Below, piece after piece: positions 1 through 9,307 of a stretch of DNA of 64,000 nucleotides (within the stretch, counting starts at the first letter, position 1; each line of letters begins with the position of its first letter). The notes under the pieces were generated by a model. The model saw nothing but the letters and a program-made list of their open reading frames with translations, ran no database searches and was not told the origin of the DNA. Source of the stretch: Rossellomorea aquimaris (GTDB taxonomy: Bacteria > Bacillota > Bacilli > Bacillales > Bacillaceae_B). The DNA lies in contig NZ_JXZC01000001.1 in NCBI RefSeq assembly GCF_000935355.1, positions 124,001 through 188,000 of the forward strand, in the 5' to 3' direction. The position numbers were made by a program, and so were the translations under genes.

Positions 1-264
1 GACAAGTATGATGCCGGTTGCGGCTGGCCAAGTTTTACAAAGCCAATTGATGAAGAGGAAATTTTAGAAAAAGAAGATCGAAGTCATTTTATGGTACGAA
101 CGGAAGTGAGAAGTATGGAAGCCGACTCTCACCTGGGTCATGTATTTAATGATGGACCTGGACCAACCAAGCTTCGGTACTGTATCAATTCAGCAGCTCT
201 ACGATTCGTCCCGGTAGAAGAGCTCGAAGAACAAGGATATGGGAAGTACAAAAAGTTATTTTAA
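1..264 (+). CDS. msrB: Peptide-methionine (R)-S-oxide reductase MsrB, C-terminal part
   Basis: Frame 1 is open from the window edge to a TAA at 262-264 and gives the last 87 residues of an MsrB domain. The family signatures CGWPSF, SHLGHVF and [11 protein letters not shown] are visible; the Cys of RYCIN is the catalytic residue that reduces the R-epimer of methionine sulfoxide in proteins. The start lies outside the window, so it is unknown whether this is a free MsrB or an MsrAB fusion. A short gap with its own promoter separates it from the EIIA gene. Confidence 0.93.
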   Translation, partial: DKYDAGCGWPSFTKPIDEEEILEKEDRSHFMVRTEVRSMEADSHLGHVFNDGPGPTKLRYCINSAALRFVPVEELEEQGYGKYKKLF

Positions 265-276
265 AATAATGAATTG

Positions 277-306
277 TTGTGAAACCCTTCACATATGTGC
301 TAAAAT
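277..306 (+). promoter_or_regulatory. Putative sigma-A promoter of the EIIA gene
   Basis: TTGTGA at 277-282 and TAAAAT at 301-306 are 18 bp apart, and the -10 is preceded by TG one base upstream (extended -10). Two copies of the palindromic string ACATATGTG lie nearby, at 290-298 and 332-340, on either side of the expected transcription start. Confidence 0.4.
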
Positions 307-372
307 AGACTTCTCATGTTTACAATGAGTTACATATGTGTATATAAAATATAAATAGGAAGGTGAATGATT

Positions 373-873
373 ATGTTAAAAAAGCTTTTTGGAAAAAAAG
401 AAGAAGCGCCAAAAACCGTTAGTGCAGTTGCACCTTTAACGGGTACATTAAAATCACTTGAAGAGGTTCCAGACCCGGTTTTCTCTCAGAAGATGATGGG
501 AGATGGAATTGCAATCGATCCGACAGAAGGTAAAGTCGTGTCACCTGTAGACGGGGAGATTATGCAGCTTTTCCCAACAAAGCACGCAGTAGGCATCAAA
601 GCGAAAAACGGTGCTGAAATTCTTATCCACATTGGACTTGAAACAGTATCAATGAGCGGTGAAGGCTTTGAAGCACATGTTTCAGAAGGGTCAAAAGTGA
701 GTATGGGAGATGCATTAATTACGTATGACTTAGACCTTGTGAAAGAAAAGGCAAAAAGTACCATCACACCAATCATCATAACAAATGGTGATGACATGGC
801 AGAGCTCGTGAAAAAAGAGCTAACTTCTGTAACAGCAGGACAAGATCAGGTATTTGAAATTTCATCTAAATAA
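373..873 (+). CDS. ypqE: Single-domain PTS glucose-type EIIA protein (YpqE/Crr family)
   Basis: A 166-residue soluble EIIA(Glc)-type phosphocarrier that would take phosphate from HPr and pass it to an EIIB domain or act in regulation. The core of the fold is visible: GKVVSPVDGE, HAVGIKAKNGAEILIHIGLETV with the phosphorylated His in ILIHIG, and the second conserved His in FPTKHAVG. There is no IIB or IIC domain nearby, so it must serve a permease encoded elsewhere. ATG at 373 is preferred over ATG at 367 because AGGAAGGTG at 357-365 is too close to the earlier one. In B. subtilis ypqE also lies near msrB. Confidence 0.88.
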   Translation: MLKKLFGKKEEAPKTVSAVAPLTGTLKSLEEVPDPVFSQKMMGDGIAIDPTEGKVVSPVDGEIMQLFPTKHAVGIKAKNGAEILIHIGLETVSMSGEGFEAHVSEGSKVSMGDALITYDLDLVKEKAKSTITPIIITNGDDMAELVKKELTSVTAGQDQVFEISSK

Positions 874-882
874 TTTAGTAGG

Positions 883-914
883 AAAGGACCGGATTGATTG
901 CCGGTCTTTTTTTT
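883..914 (+). terminator. Rho-independent terminator of the EIIA gene
   Basis: GACCGG at 887-892 pairs with CCGGTC at 901-906, extended by an A-rich/T-rich flank, and is followed by a run of eight T. Confidence 0.85.
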
Positions 915-1081
915 GAGGAATGGCCGTCGCACCTGCTAGAGGGTAATGGATCAATTAACGAAAGAAAATAGACCAAAAAGGAAATATCCGACTAGCCTGT
1001 AGCTATTACCTAATAAACTCTCTTTCTAAAGCCCCGTCCGAACAACGACACAACGTTTGTTTCTAGTCAACATAACAACTA

Positions 1082-1660
1082 TTACTCCTTCTTCGTCGTC
1101 ATTCCACCCGATAAGATAAACTTCATCGCTTCTTCAGATTTAATTTCCAGTATTTCAATATCAGTTTTAGGAATCAAAAAAGTGACCCCGGCTACTTGAA
1201 AGGTTTGTGGTACGTATACAGCCACGTGATCTTGCAGGTCATTATGCAGGTCTGCGAGGTTCTCTGTTGTGATAAAGCCCAGGCATTTCATCGCTGTACC
1301 AGGCATTTTGATGAGAGCCACTTTGGAAAAGGATTTCTTTTCTCCTAAAAAGGAGTGGATGGTATCCTTTATGACCGAGTAAATCGTTTTGACAAAGGGG
1401 ATTTTGTGTAATAGGACGTCTACTATTCGAATGATCGTACCTGTAAAAAACTTGGTTGAAAGAAAGCCCAGGACGGTCAAGAGAACGATGGTGACCAGAA
1501 GTCCGATACCAGGAATATAATTTTCATCGAGGTATGGTTTTAATACATTGCCTAATAAACCGTCTAGAAATAGAAACATTTTATATACAACATAGGCGAC
1601 CAGGCCAATCGGGACTATTGTTAGAACACCGTTAATAAACGACTTTAAAAACCATTTCAT
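1082..1660 (-). CDS. DUF502 family membrane protein
   Basis: A 192-residue protein with two N-terminal membrane segments (about residues 7-33 and 49-74) and a soluble C-terminal domain, matching the DUF502 layout. The family motif region HKIPFVKTIYSVIKD follows the second helix. Its function is not established. The start is set by AGGAGA 9 nt upstream of the ATG. It stands alone on the minus strand; only a weak 5-bp hairpin was seen beyond its stop. Confidence 0.85.
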   Translation of the reverse strand: MKWFLKSFINGVLTIVPIGLVAYVVYKMFLFLDGLLGNVLKPYLDENYIPGIGLLVTIVLLTVLGFLSTKFFTGTIIRIVDVLLHKIPFVKTIYSVIKDTIHSFLGEKKSFSKVALIKMPGTAMKCLGFITTENLADLHNDLQDHVAVYVPQTFQVAGVTFLIPKTDIEILEIKSEEAMKFILSGGMTTKKE

Positions 1661-1824
1661 GCTGTCATTTCTCCTATCTTCGGTTTTAACCTACCCCTAT
1701 TATATAGAAAGGTTAAAGTACAGGAAAGGTGTGTCCTTAAATAAAATAGGCAAATACACAAACCTTTTCTAGGTAAATGACATACAGTGTATTGTAAATA
1801 AATATTTCTTGAGGAGTGATAGGT

Positions 1825-1965
1825 ATGAACTATGGTTATGGTTGTGATCCATGTTATCAAGGTGGATATGCTTATCCAGTTGCCGGTTACAATAATTTTG
1901 CGTTGATTGTTGTGTTATTCATCCTGTTAATTATTATTGGAGCCGTTTGTTTCTGCGGGAAGTGA
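1825..1965 (+). CDS. YjcZ-family small sporulation-type membrane protein
   Basis: A 46-residue protein with a Gly/Tyr/Cys-rich head ([15 protein letters not shown]) and one hydrophobic helix ([19 protein letters not shown]), ending CGK. This is the layout of the YjcZ family of tiny Bacillus proteins linked to sporulation. GAGGAG at 1811-1816 lies 8 nt before the ATG. A CATACAGT box at 1781-1788 resembles the -10 of mother-cell sigma factors, but no convincing -35 was found. Confidence 0.8.
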   Translation: MNYGYGCDPCYQGGYAYPVAGYNNFALIVVLFILLIIIGAVCFCGK

Positions 1966-2000
1966 TTCATGATTTCGAAGTGAATCACGAAAATCAAAAA

Positions 2001-2029
2001 GAGCTGTCAATTCGACAGCTCTTTTTTTC
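2001..2029. terminator. Bidirectional terminator between the YjcZ-like gene and the chemoreceptor
   Basis: GAGCTGTC at 2001-2008 and GACAGCTC at 2014-2021 form a perfect 8-bp stem with a 5-nt loop. It is flanked by A runs on the left and T runs on the right, so it can serve both converging genes. Confidence 0.88.
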
Positions 2030-3814
2030 TTAGATTTTAAAACTTGAAATGAGTTCTTTTAATTTTTCCGCTTGTTGGGAAAGGTCTGATGCGCTTGCTG
2101 TTACTTGTTCCATCGCAGCTGATCCTTCCTCAGATGCCGCAGCAGTAGTTTCTGTGTTAGAAGCAGTCGCTTCAGCAATTTCACTGACCAGGGCAAATGA
2201 AATGGCGACTTCCTGACTGAGATTAAGGGTTTCCTGGATATGACTAACCATTTCGTCCACTACAACTGTTGTTTTAGTAGTTTGGCTTAAAATATCTTCA
2301 AGGGATGCGTTTGTTTCGTTTGTCATTTCGACCCCTGCGATTACCTCTTTCACTCCATCTGAATTCTGCCTAATGATTACATTCACTTCTTCTTGAATAC
2401 TGTGTACGATTTCGGTTACCCCTTTTGCCGCTTGTCTGGATTGTTCCGCCAGTTTTCTGACTTCATCCGCCACCACAGCAAAGCCTCTTCCATGTTCCCC
2501 GGCGCGTGCCGCTTCAATAGCAGCATTCAATGCAAGTAGATTGGTTTGTTCTGCAATGTCAGTAATTGTCCCAATTATCGTTGTAATTTGTGAAGAACGC
2601 TGTCCTAACGCCTCAACGGTTTCACTAGTATTTGACATGGTTTCTTCGATGCTCAACATTTTAGATGAGGATGCTTGAACGGTTTTTCCGCCCTTTTCAG
2701 CAACTAATCTCATATCACGAGCGGTTTCTTTTACCTGCCCTGCTTGATTGAATAAGAAACGGGCTGCTTCTTCCAAGCTATTCATTTTGTCTAATGAAGC
2801 AGACATTCGACTTGTTGTCTGATCGCTTCCAGCCGCAATTTCAGTAGATGTTTCGGCAATGGAGGTGATCGTACGTGACGTTTCTTCGGCTGAAGCGAGA
2901 AGCTCCTGACTGCTGGCTGAGACGCTTTCCGCCATTTCCGAAACCTGTTTAACAAGGATTGCAATTCCGGCAATGAGTTGATTAGTATCAGATGCCAGGT
3001 CTGCCAGCTCATCTTTGGATTTTACATGAATTCTTTTCGTTAAATCTCCACCAGCGTTCGCAATTTCTAAAATAGAACGACTGATCTTCTTGGTGTTCGT
3101 TTTAATGGTATGAGATAAGATGATCCCGAAGAAGATGGCTAGTATAACCGCGAATGCTGATAAGCTAATGGTCACGATCTTCGATAGGTAAACTTGTTGG
3201 TTTAGAGAATCAATACGATCATTCAGATCGTTTTGTTGGTCGACTACAATCATATCTACATATGAACGGATACCGTCCAGGTATTTCTTTCCCGTACCCG
3301 ATTCAACAAGGGTTGCTGCTTCCTCGAGCCCTCTATCCTTCCTTGTCTCGATAACCCGATCAACAAATTGCATCCAGAATCCATATTGGGCTTCGATTTT
3401 ATCTAATTTATCAAGCTGTTCCTGATCACCCTGGAAGAGAGTAGTCAAGTCTTCAATATGACTCTCTACCTCACGTTTACCATTTTGATAGGGTGCTAAA
3501 AATCCTGTTGCCCCTGTAATGACAAAACCTTGTTCTCCTATTTCGATTTCATTTAATACCCTTGATAGATCTTTTACCTTTGTATCAACCTTCATATCGT
3601 ATGTAATTAAGGTGGTGATTTCTTTTTCCAGCTTCAGCATATTGAAGTAAGAGGTAGAGGCAAGGACTAAAAGGACAATTGTCAATAACCCGAATGCCAA
3701 AACCACTTTTCCTCTGATGGTCCGTAAATAAGAAAAGCCCCCTTTATTGCTACTAGATATTTCATTCTGTTTTCTATTTTTTTTTGTCTGTTTATCTTTC
3801 GTCTTCTTCACCAT
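2030..3814 (-). CDS. Methyl-accepting chemotaxis protein with CHASE3-like sensor
   Basis: A 594-residue chemoreceptor. Residues 1-30 are Lys-rich and cytoplasmic. A membrane helix ([17 protein letters not shown]) follows, then a CHASE3-like helical sensor containing the GEQGFVITG motif, a second membrane helix ([18 protein letters not shown]), a HAMP linker and a long signalling domain. The CheA/CheW-binding hairpin tip is intact ([20 protein letters not shown]). The start at 3814 follows AGGAGGGG; the open frame extends 21 codons further up without a ribosome site. The ligand cannot be read from the sequence. Confidence 0.92.
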   Translation of the reverse strand: MVKKTKDKQTKKNRKQNEISSSNKGGFSYLRTIRGKVVLAFGLLTIVLLVLASTSYFNMLKLEKEITTLITYDMKVDTKVKDLSRVLNEIEIGEQGFVITGATGFLAPYQNGKREVESHIEDLTTLFQGDQEQLDKLDKIEAQYGFWMQFVDRVIETRKDRGLEEAATLVESGTGKKYLDGIRSYVDMIVVDQQNDLNDRIDSLNQQVYLSKIVTISLSAFAVILAIFFGIILSHTIKTNTKKISRSILEIANAGGDLTKRIHVKSKDELADLASDTNQLIAGIAILVKQVSEMAESVSASSQELLASAEETSRTITSIAETSTEIAAGSDQTTSRMSASLDKMNSLEEAARFLFNQAGQVKETARDMRLVAEKGGKTVQASSSKMLSIEETMSNTSETVEALGQRSSQITTIIGTITDIAEQTNLLALNAAIEAARAGEHGRGFAVVADEVRKLAEQSRQAAKGVTEIVHSIQEEVNVIIRQNSDGVKEVIAGVEMTNETNASLEDILSQTTKTTVVVDEMVSHIQETLNLSQEVAISFALVSEIAEATASNTETTAAASEEGSAAMEQVTASASDLSQQAEKLKELISSFKI

Positions 3815-3889
3815 TTCCCCTCCTGAAGATAAGTAAAAAGTAGCATCTAAGGATGAACTTACCATTATTTTATACATATAGACCTAATT

Positions 3890-3919
3890 TATCTAGTGAG
3901 TTTATAAACTTTTTGTCGA
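3890..3919 (-). promoter_or_regulatory. Possible promoter of the chemoreceptor gene
   Basis: Read on the minus strand, TCGACA (3919-3914) and TAGATA (3895-3890) are separated by 18 bp. The match to the sigma-A consensus is fair; no sigma-D motif was recognised. The rest of the 3815-4153 gap holds the yodT leader, with a CATACATA box near 4059 that resembles a sigma-E -10 but lacks a clear -35. Confidence 0.3.
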
Positions 3920-4153
3920 ATTTTTGAGAATCTTAGTATATTTCAATCAATAAATGCGGCTAAGAGAAAAAATGGTCCACTCTTTACAAATTCTCCCGAG
4001 GTTTTGCAAAAATCATCTGCATTATTCTTTTTTCTTAAAGAAAAGAAAGATTCCGTTTTTCATACATATGAATAATGGTAGGGAAATCTTTATGCGCAAC
4101 CAGATGAGCGAATCGAAAGAGAGTACGAATCTGATTCTTTCAGGAGGGGGATT

Positions 4154-5461
4154 ATGCCTCATTCGCATTTAATAAAACCATTGATTGGTGAACACTATCC
4201 GACAATTGATTATGGAAAAGGAGTCTATTTGTATGATACCGATGGACGGGAGTATATGGATGCTTGTTCTGGAGCCGTCACGGCAAATGTAGGACATGGC
4301 ATGGAAGAGATTCTTCAGTCTATTGTGAATCAAGGAAATAAGGTAGCATTTGTGTATCGTTCTCAATTCAGTAATCAGCCAGCCGAGGATTTAGCTAGTT
4401 TTCTACATGAGAAGACAGGTTATCCATGGAGTTTCTTCGTGAATAGTGGTTCTGAGGCTGTGGAGACGGCCATCAAGATTGCCATTCAACATTGGCAGGA
4501 ACAGGGGAAACCGATGAAAAGAAAGATTTTATCGCGATGGCTGAGTTACCATGGTATTACATTCGGAGCCTTATCTGCTTCTGGACACCCATCAAGAAGA
4601 GAAAGATTTGATTCCCATCTAGGAGACTGGCCAACGATTGAACCTCCTTATTGTGCTAACTGTCCTTTTGGAAAAACGCATCCATCATGTGATCTTGCTT
4701 GTGCTTCTCAATTAGAAACAATGATCAGCAGAATAGGAGCCGACAATATTGCTGCATTTATGGCGGAACCGATCATCGGTGCCGCAGGTGGGGCGATCAC
4801 TCCCCCAAAAGGTTATTATGAAAGGATAAAATCAATCTGTGAGAGACATGATATTTTGTTTATTTCAGATGAAGTGATGACCGGCTGTGGTCGGACTGGG
4901 ACTTTTTTAGCTTTAGAGCAGTGGAAAGTAAAAGCCGATATTGTAGCGATAGGTAAAGGGCTGAGCGCGGGATATGCCCCTATTGCTGCGACCCTCATTT
5001 CCGACAACGTAATGGACCCGATATTGAATGGATCGAAAGTCATTATGAGCGGTCATACATTCAGTGGGAATCCATTGTCTGCAACAGCAGCACTTGCGGT
5101 TCTAAAACTGATTGATTCAGAAAAGATGATTGAAGGTGTCGATCAAAAAGGAACATACTTAAAAAATCTTTTAGAGAAATTAAAAACGGAATTTTCCTTC
5201 GTAGCCGATGTAAGAGGAAGAGGTCTGATGCTGGGAATGGAGTTTAATTCCCTTGGTACTCCGTTTACTTCTTCGATTGTTCAAGCGGGGGTTGAATGTG
5301 GGATTTTATTGTATCCAGCAGCTGCTGGTATTGATGGGAGGAGAGGCTCTGCCATTATGATTGCCCCCCCATTAAACAGTTCAAAAAGGGAACTCGAGGA
5401 GATGGTTAAAAGACTGAGAAGAACCTTTCAACTAGTAGAAGAGAATTGGAAGGAGATCTAA
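4154..5461 (+). CDS. yodT: Class III (omega) aminotransferase YodT
   Basis: A 435-residue PLP-dependent aminotransferase. The PLP-binding Lys lies in DIVAIGKGLSAGYAP; FISDEVMTGCGRTG supplies the Asp that contacts the cofactor nitrogen; NSGSEAVETA is the phosphate-binding region. It is the first gene of yodT-S-R-Q and by context deaminates a beta-lysine-derived amine. In B. subtilis the homologous cluster is transcribed by sigma-E in the mother cell. AGGAGGGGG at 4142-4150 sets the start. Internal CANCPFGKTHPSCDLAC has four Cys and could bind a metal. Confidence 0.88.
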   Translation: MPHSHLIKPLIGEHYPTIDYGKGVYLYDTDGREYMDACSGAVTANVGHGMEEILQSIVNQGNKVAFVYRSQFSNQPAEDLASFLHEKTGYPWSFFVNSGSEAVETAIKIAIQHWQEQGKPMKRKILSRWLSYHGITFGALSASGHPSRRERFDSHLGDWPTIEPPYCANCPFGKTHPSCDLACASQLETMISRIGADNIAAFMAEPIIGAAGGAITPPKGYYERIKSICERHDILFISDEVMTGCGRTGTFLALEQWKVKADIVAIGKGLSAGYAPIAATLISDNVMDPILNGSKVIMSGHTFSGNPLSATAALAVLKLIDSEKMIEGVDQKGTYLKNLLEKLKTEFSFVADVRGRGLMLGMEFNSLGTPFTSSIVQAGVECGILLYPAAAGIDGRRGSAIMIAPPLNSSKRELEEMVKRLRRTFQLVEENWKEI

Positions 5462-5463
5462 TT

Positions 5464-6162
5464 ATGCCCGGTCTTCAGGATAAGAGAAGCAGCTATGAAA
5501 ATATAAAACATTTTTTTCATGATGAAATGACTTTGATGTTTGGTGGATTCGGAGGGGTTGGGTCCCCTCCTACAATAAGTAAGCATTTATTGGAATGGGG
5601 AATGAAGGATATCACGATTATAGGAAATGATACAGGTTTTCCCCATATCGGGATCGGACAATTAGTTGCACAAAACAGAGTAAAGAAAGTGATTGCTTCC
5701 CATATCGGATCTAACCCGATTGCCGGTCGATTAATGAGTGAAGGGAAGCTTGAGGTCGAATTCTCACCTCAAGGGATATTAGCAGAGAGAATACGGGCAG
5801 GGGGAGTCGGGTTGAAAGGAATCGTAACCGAAATTGGCGTGGATGATCCGTATTTGCATAAAGGAAAACCCATACTGGAGATAGATGGAAACCTATTCTT
5901 ATATGAAACAGCCCTCGTTGCTGAAGTTGGGGTTGTGTTTGCCAAAAAAGCCGACACATTTGGGAATCTTATTTATGATAAAAGTGCCAGAAATACGAAT
6001 CCGCTTGTAGCTATGGCCGCAGATATCACAATTGTAGAGGCAGAAGAAATTGTGAATGTTGGTGAATTAGATCCTGAGGAAATCGTCACGTCAGGAGTTT
6101 TTGTAGATCATATTGTTTTGTCTAAAGGGGTCGACTGGAAATGGGCATGGGAAACGAATTGA
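5464..6162 (+). CDS. yodS: CoA-transferase subunit A (YodS)
   Basis: A 232-residue alpha subunit of a family I CoA-transferase, the 3-oxoacid type. It shows the Gly-rich LMFGGFGGVGSPP near residue 28 and the GNDTG region. It begins 2 nt after the yodT stop, with AAGGAGATC as ribosome site; the TTG at 5446 has no ribosome site. It should pair with the next gene to activate a beta-lysine catabolite as its CoA thioester. The real acid substrate is inferred only from the cluster. Confidence 0.87.
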   Translation: MPGLQDKRSSYENIKHFFHDEMTLMFGGFGGVGSPPTISKHLLEWGMKDITIIGNDTGFPHIGIGQLVAQNRVKKVIASHIGSNPIAGRLMSEGKLEVEFSPQGILAERIRAGGVGLKGIVTEIGVDDPYLHKGKPILEIDGNLFLYETALVAEVGVVFAKKADTFGNLIYDKSARNTNPLVAMAADITIVEAEEIVNVGELDPEEIVTSGVFVDHIVLSKGVDWKWAWETN

Positions 6163-6806
6163 AGGATAAGTTAGCTAAACGTGCGGCTTTGGAAGTGAAA
6201 GAGCATATGATTGTAAATTTAGGGATCGGAATACCGTCCCTTGTTCCGAATCATCTTCCCCCGGGGTTTCCTGTTGTATTTCAATCGGAAAACGGAATTA
6301 TCGGGATGGGGCCTTCACCAGGGGAAGGGAAAGAGGATGAAAATTTGTGTAATGCAGGGGGATTCCCTGTCTCATTGATGAAGGGAGGCTGTTATACAGA
6401 TAGCTCGATAGCATTTGCCATGATTCGTCGTGGCAAGATTGACCTTACGATTTTAGGCTCACTGCAAGTCAGTGAAAAGGGAGATATTGCAAACTGGATC
6501 ATCCCCGGAAAAAAGGTACCGGGAATGGGAGGCGCAACCGAGCTTGCATCAAGGGCAAAGAAAGTCATTGTACTCATGACCCATTTAGATAAAAGTGGTG
6601 AGAGCAAAATCGTGAGGGAATGTACGCTTCCATTGACGGCCAGGTCTTGTGTCTCCATGATTATTACAGACCGGGCTGTATTCACGATTGAAAATGATCA
6701 ATTGATTTTGTGTGAAATATTCAATCCTTACACACTTCAAGACATTAAGGAGTCAACAGATGCCCGTTACACATTAAGCTCTTGCTTGAAATATATTCGC
6801 TTATAG
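6141..6806 (+). CDS. yodR: CoA-transferase subunit B (YodR)
   Basis: A 221-residue beta subunit of the same CoA-transferase. The catalytic Glu lies in FQSENGIIGMGP, the signature of the beta subunit. The gene overlaps yodS by 22 nt, which indicates translational coupling. A second in-frame ATG at 6147 is an equally possible start, because no clear ribosome site separates the two. It completes the heteromeric enzyme with YodS. Confidence 0.87.
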   Translation: MGMGNELKDKLAKRAALEVKEHMIVNLGIGIPSLVPNHLPPGFPVVFQSENGIIGMGPSPGEGKEDENLCNAGGFPVSLMKGGCYTDSSIAFAMIRRGKIDLTILGSLQVSEKGDIANWIIPGKKVPGMGGATELASRAKKVIVLMTHLDKSGESKIVRECTLPLTARSCVSMIITDRAVFTIENDQLILCEIFNPYTLQDIKESTDARYTLSSCLKYIRL

Positions 6807-6817
6807 GAGGGACCCAC

Positions 6818-8083
6818 TTGGAAACTCATAGTCTCATCAGGGAAATCATAGAAGAAAAAAAGAAAAGCACCATTAGATTTCTGCAAAGATTAGTCCAAGA
6901 GGATAGTGTGAGAGGAAATGAATCAAAAGCGCAGGCAATTGTAATAGAGAAGTTGCGTAAACTCGGTTTAGAGTTGGACATTTGGGAGATAAACGAAAAC
7001 GATGTAAAGGATCATCCCTTTTACCGGTGTGATCGAAAGGAATTCAAAGGAAACCCGAACGTGGTCGGGGTGCTGAAAGGCCAGGGTGGTGGAAAGAGTC
7101 TTCTACTAAATGGACACATTGATGTCGTACCAGAAGGTGACAGGAAGGATTGGACCTATGATCCTTATGGTGGTTTAATCAAAGACGGAAAGCTTTATGG
7201 ACGAGGGGCAACGGATATGAAGGGAGGGTCTGTCGCTTTACTACTCGCCATTGAGGTTGTGAAGGAGTTAAAAATCCCTCTAAAAGGTGATATTATCTTT
7301 CAAAGTGTGATTGAAGAGGAAAGTGGTGGAACGGGTACCCTCGCCGCATTGATAAGAGGGTACAAAGCAGATGGTGCAATTATTCCCGAACCTACCAATA
7401 TGAAGATTTTCCCCAAACAGCAAGGTTCCATGTGGTTTCGTCTTAGAGTAAAAGGGAAATCTGCCCATGGAGGAACCAGATATGAAGGTGTAAGCGCCAT
7501 AGATAAAGCATACACAGTCATTCACTCTCTTCAGCAATTGGAAGTATCTCGAAATCAGAAAGTGGAGGATCCATTATATAGCAATATTCCTATTCCGTTA
7601 CCGATTAACATCGGAAAAATAGAAAGCGGGAAATGGCCATCCTCCGTTTCTGATTTGGCTGTTATTGAAGGAAGGGTGGGGGTTGGTCCGTGGGAAACCC
7701 TCCAAGAAGTGGAAGAGGAGTTTGAAGCTGTAATCTCAAGCCTGAAAGAGGTTGATCCATGGTTTGATCATCATCCAGTGGAGATCGAATGGTTTGGTGG
7801 AAGGTGGCAACCGGGCGATCTTTCTTGTGATCACGAAATAGTGGCGAAACTTTGTTATCATGCAAGAGAAGTATTGCAAACCACTCCAATCATTGAAGCC
7901 TCTCCATGGGGAACGGATGGAGGAATCCTTTCTCAGGGAGGGAATATTCCCGTTGTCGTATTTGGTCCAGGTACAACCGAGGTGGCTCATGACGCGGATG
8001 AATACATCGAATTGGATAGAATTTACCAAACTGCTGAAATTCTTACCTTATTTATTATCGATTGGTGCAATAAACAGTCATAA
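6818..8083 (+). CDS. yodQ: M20-family deacylase YodQ
   Basis: A 421-residue zinc amidohydrolase of the M20/ArgE-DapE group. The metal and catalytic motifs are present: NGHIDVVPEG (His, Asp), GRGATDMKGG (bridging Asp) and QSVIEEESGGTG (general-base Glu). The dimerisation insert follows from about residue 205. By position and family it probably removes the acetyl group from N-acetyl-beta-lysine or a similar amide. It starts at TTG 6818, set by AGGAGG 8 nt upstream. It is the last gene before a strong terminator. Confidence 0.85.
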   Translation: METHSLIREIIEEKKKSTIRFLQRLVQEDSVRGNESKAQAIVIEKLRKLGLELDIWEINENDVKDHPFYRCDRKEFKGNPNVVGVLKGQGGGKSLLLNGHIDVVPEGDRKDWTYDPYGGLIKDGKLYGRGATDMKGGSVALLLAIEVVKELKIPLKGDIIFQSVIEEESGGTGTLAALIRGYKADGAIIPEPTNMKIFPKQQGSMWFRLRVKGKSAHGGTRYEGVSAIDKAYTVIHSLQQLEVSRNQKVEDPLYSNIPIPLPINIGKIESGKWPSSVSDLAVIEGRVGVGPWETLQEVEEEFEAVISSLKEVDPWFDHHPVEIEWFGGRWQPGDLSCDHEIVAKLCYHAREVLQTTPIIEASPWGTDGGILSQGGNIPVVVFGPGTTEVAHDADEYIELDRIYQTAEILTLFIIDWCNKQS

Positions 8084-8168
8084 TTTTCTTTTTTAGGGGT
8101 ATAGGAAAACAAATAGAAAACTATTCGGCCGCCTCAATGTAATTCCCTGAACTTCATAACCTCCACAG

Positions 8169-8213
8169 AAGGAACAACTCACTTGATTAAATACAGAGTT
8201 TGTTCCTTTTTTG
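8169..8213 (+). terminator. Terminator of yodT-S-R-Q
   Basis: AAGGAACAA at 8169-8177 pairs with TTTGTTCCTT around 8199-8208 with a small bulge, and is followed by a T run. It separates yodTSRQ from yodP. Confidence 0.85.
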
Positions 8214-8276
8214 TAGTGGTTTGTTTCATAACTTATCCTCTCATTTCATATGTTGGTTAAAAAGGGGCTTATAAGA

Positions 8277-9110
8277 ATGCAAATATACGAATATATAAAA
8301 CAACCGAAGCTGGAAGCTGCCATTTATAAGGATGGCTATAACAGACGCCTGCGGGTAGATGAGTTTAGAGGGAATCCAGGAATGTTATGGGAGTATGTTA
8401 AGAGAGAGACTGAGTCCAGCCTTTATGAAAAGGTGATTGTGAAAGCAAGATGGAATCAATCTCTCTTTTTTTTCGAAAAAGGATTCATATTGGAAGGGGG
8501 AGTAAACGCTTACTTCAATGGTGATAAGGCTTTATTTATGAGTAAGTTTTTAACGAATGAAAGAAGAAATAGTTCGTACTGGAGCAAAGAAGACGAAATT
8601 CTCCAATCGGTTCAGCAGCTGGATAGTCAAACGGTTATAAGTTCTGAAACGATATTTGTCGCAACTGAGGAGCATGCAGGGCAATTAGCCGATCTGTATC
8701 AAGAGGTATTCAAGCTGTATCCTGTACCATTACACAACCCCGACTATGTGAAAGAGTCAATGAAAAGTGGGACAATCTTTGTTTATATCGAGGAGGATGG
8801 CAGAATCATAAGTGCCGCTTCTGCTGAAGTGTCTTTATCCTGTAAGAATGCCGAATTGACGGATTGTGCTACACGCTCTTCACATCGAAAGGGAGGATAT
8901 ATGAAGCATCTGATACGAAAGTTAGAGGGGGAATTACTGGAGAGGGACATTTTCTGTGCCTATACGATTGCGAGAGCACTTTCATTTGGCATGAATGCAG
9001 TATTCCATCAGCTTGGTTATCGATATGGGGGAAGACTGGCGAACAATTGCATCATCTTTGACAAAATGGAAGATATGAACATTTGGGAAAAAGATTTAAG
9101 TGAAATGTAA
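8277..9110 (+). CDS. yodP: Beta-lysine N-acetyltransferase YodP
   Basis: A 277-residue two-part GNAT protein. The C-terminal half carries the acetyl-CoA-binding region after the DCATRSSHRKGGYMKHL segment, and the N-terminal half contains the conserved KDGYNRRLRVDEF. The family (YodP/AblB) acetylates beta-lysine made by KamA, giving N-epsilon-acetyl-beta-lysine, an osmolyte. ATG at 8277 is chosen with AAGGGG 9 nt upstream; the frame is open for 9 more codons. It has its own terminator and no overlap with neighbours. Confidence 0.84.
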   Translation: MQIYEYIKQPKLEAAIYKDGYNRRLRVDEFRGNPGMLWEYVKRETESSLYEKVIVKARWNQSLFFFEKGFILEGGVNAYFNGDKALFMSKFLTNERRNSSYWSKEDEILQSVQQLDSQTVISSETIFVATEEHAGQLADLYQEVFKLYPVPLHNPDYVKESMKSGTIFVYIEEDGRIISAASAEVSLSCKNAELTDCATRSSHRKGGYMKHLIRKLEGELLERDIFCAYTIARALSFGMNAVFHQLGYRYGGRLANNCIIFDKMEDMNIWEKDLSEM

Positions 9111-9142
9111 ATGGATAAAGTCCGAGTGGGGTTCTCATTCAT

Positions 9143-9193
9143 AGGCTAATGTAAAGTGCTGTTATGTGCCGACTGTTTCATATTAGCCTTTTG
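9143..9193 (+). terminator. Stem-loop terminator after yodP
   Basis: AGGCTAAT at 9143-9150 pairs with ATTAGCCT at 9182-9189 across a long loop, followed by TTTTG. The weak T tract may allow read-through into kamA. No decisive promoter was found between 9194 and 9297. Confidence 0.6.
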
Positions 9194-9307
9194 ATAAGGA
9201 AGAAAAGCAAATACATGCTCCTTTCCGCTATCGTATGGTTATTTTTCTTCAAAACTGCGAAGAAGAGAAACGGGTGGAAAGATATTTTTGGAAAGTTGGT
9301 GGAGTAA

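Noticed and set aside
3954-4172. 72-codon plus-strand open frame before yodT
   Set aside because: No ribosome site, improbable composition and overlap with the yodT start; it is probably leader sequence.
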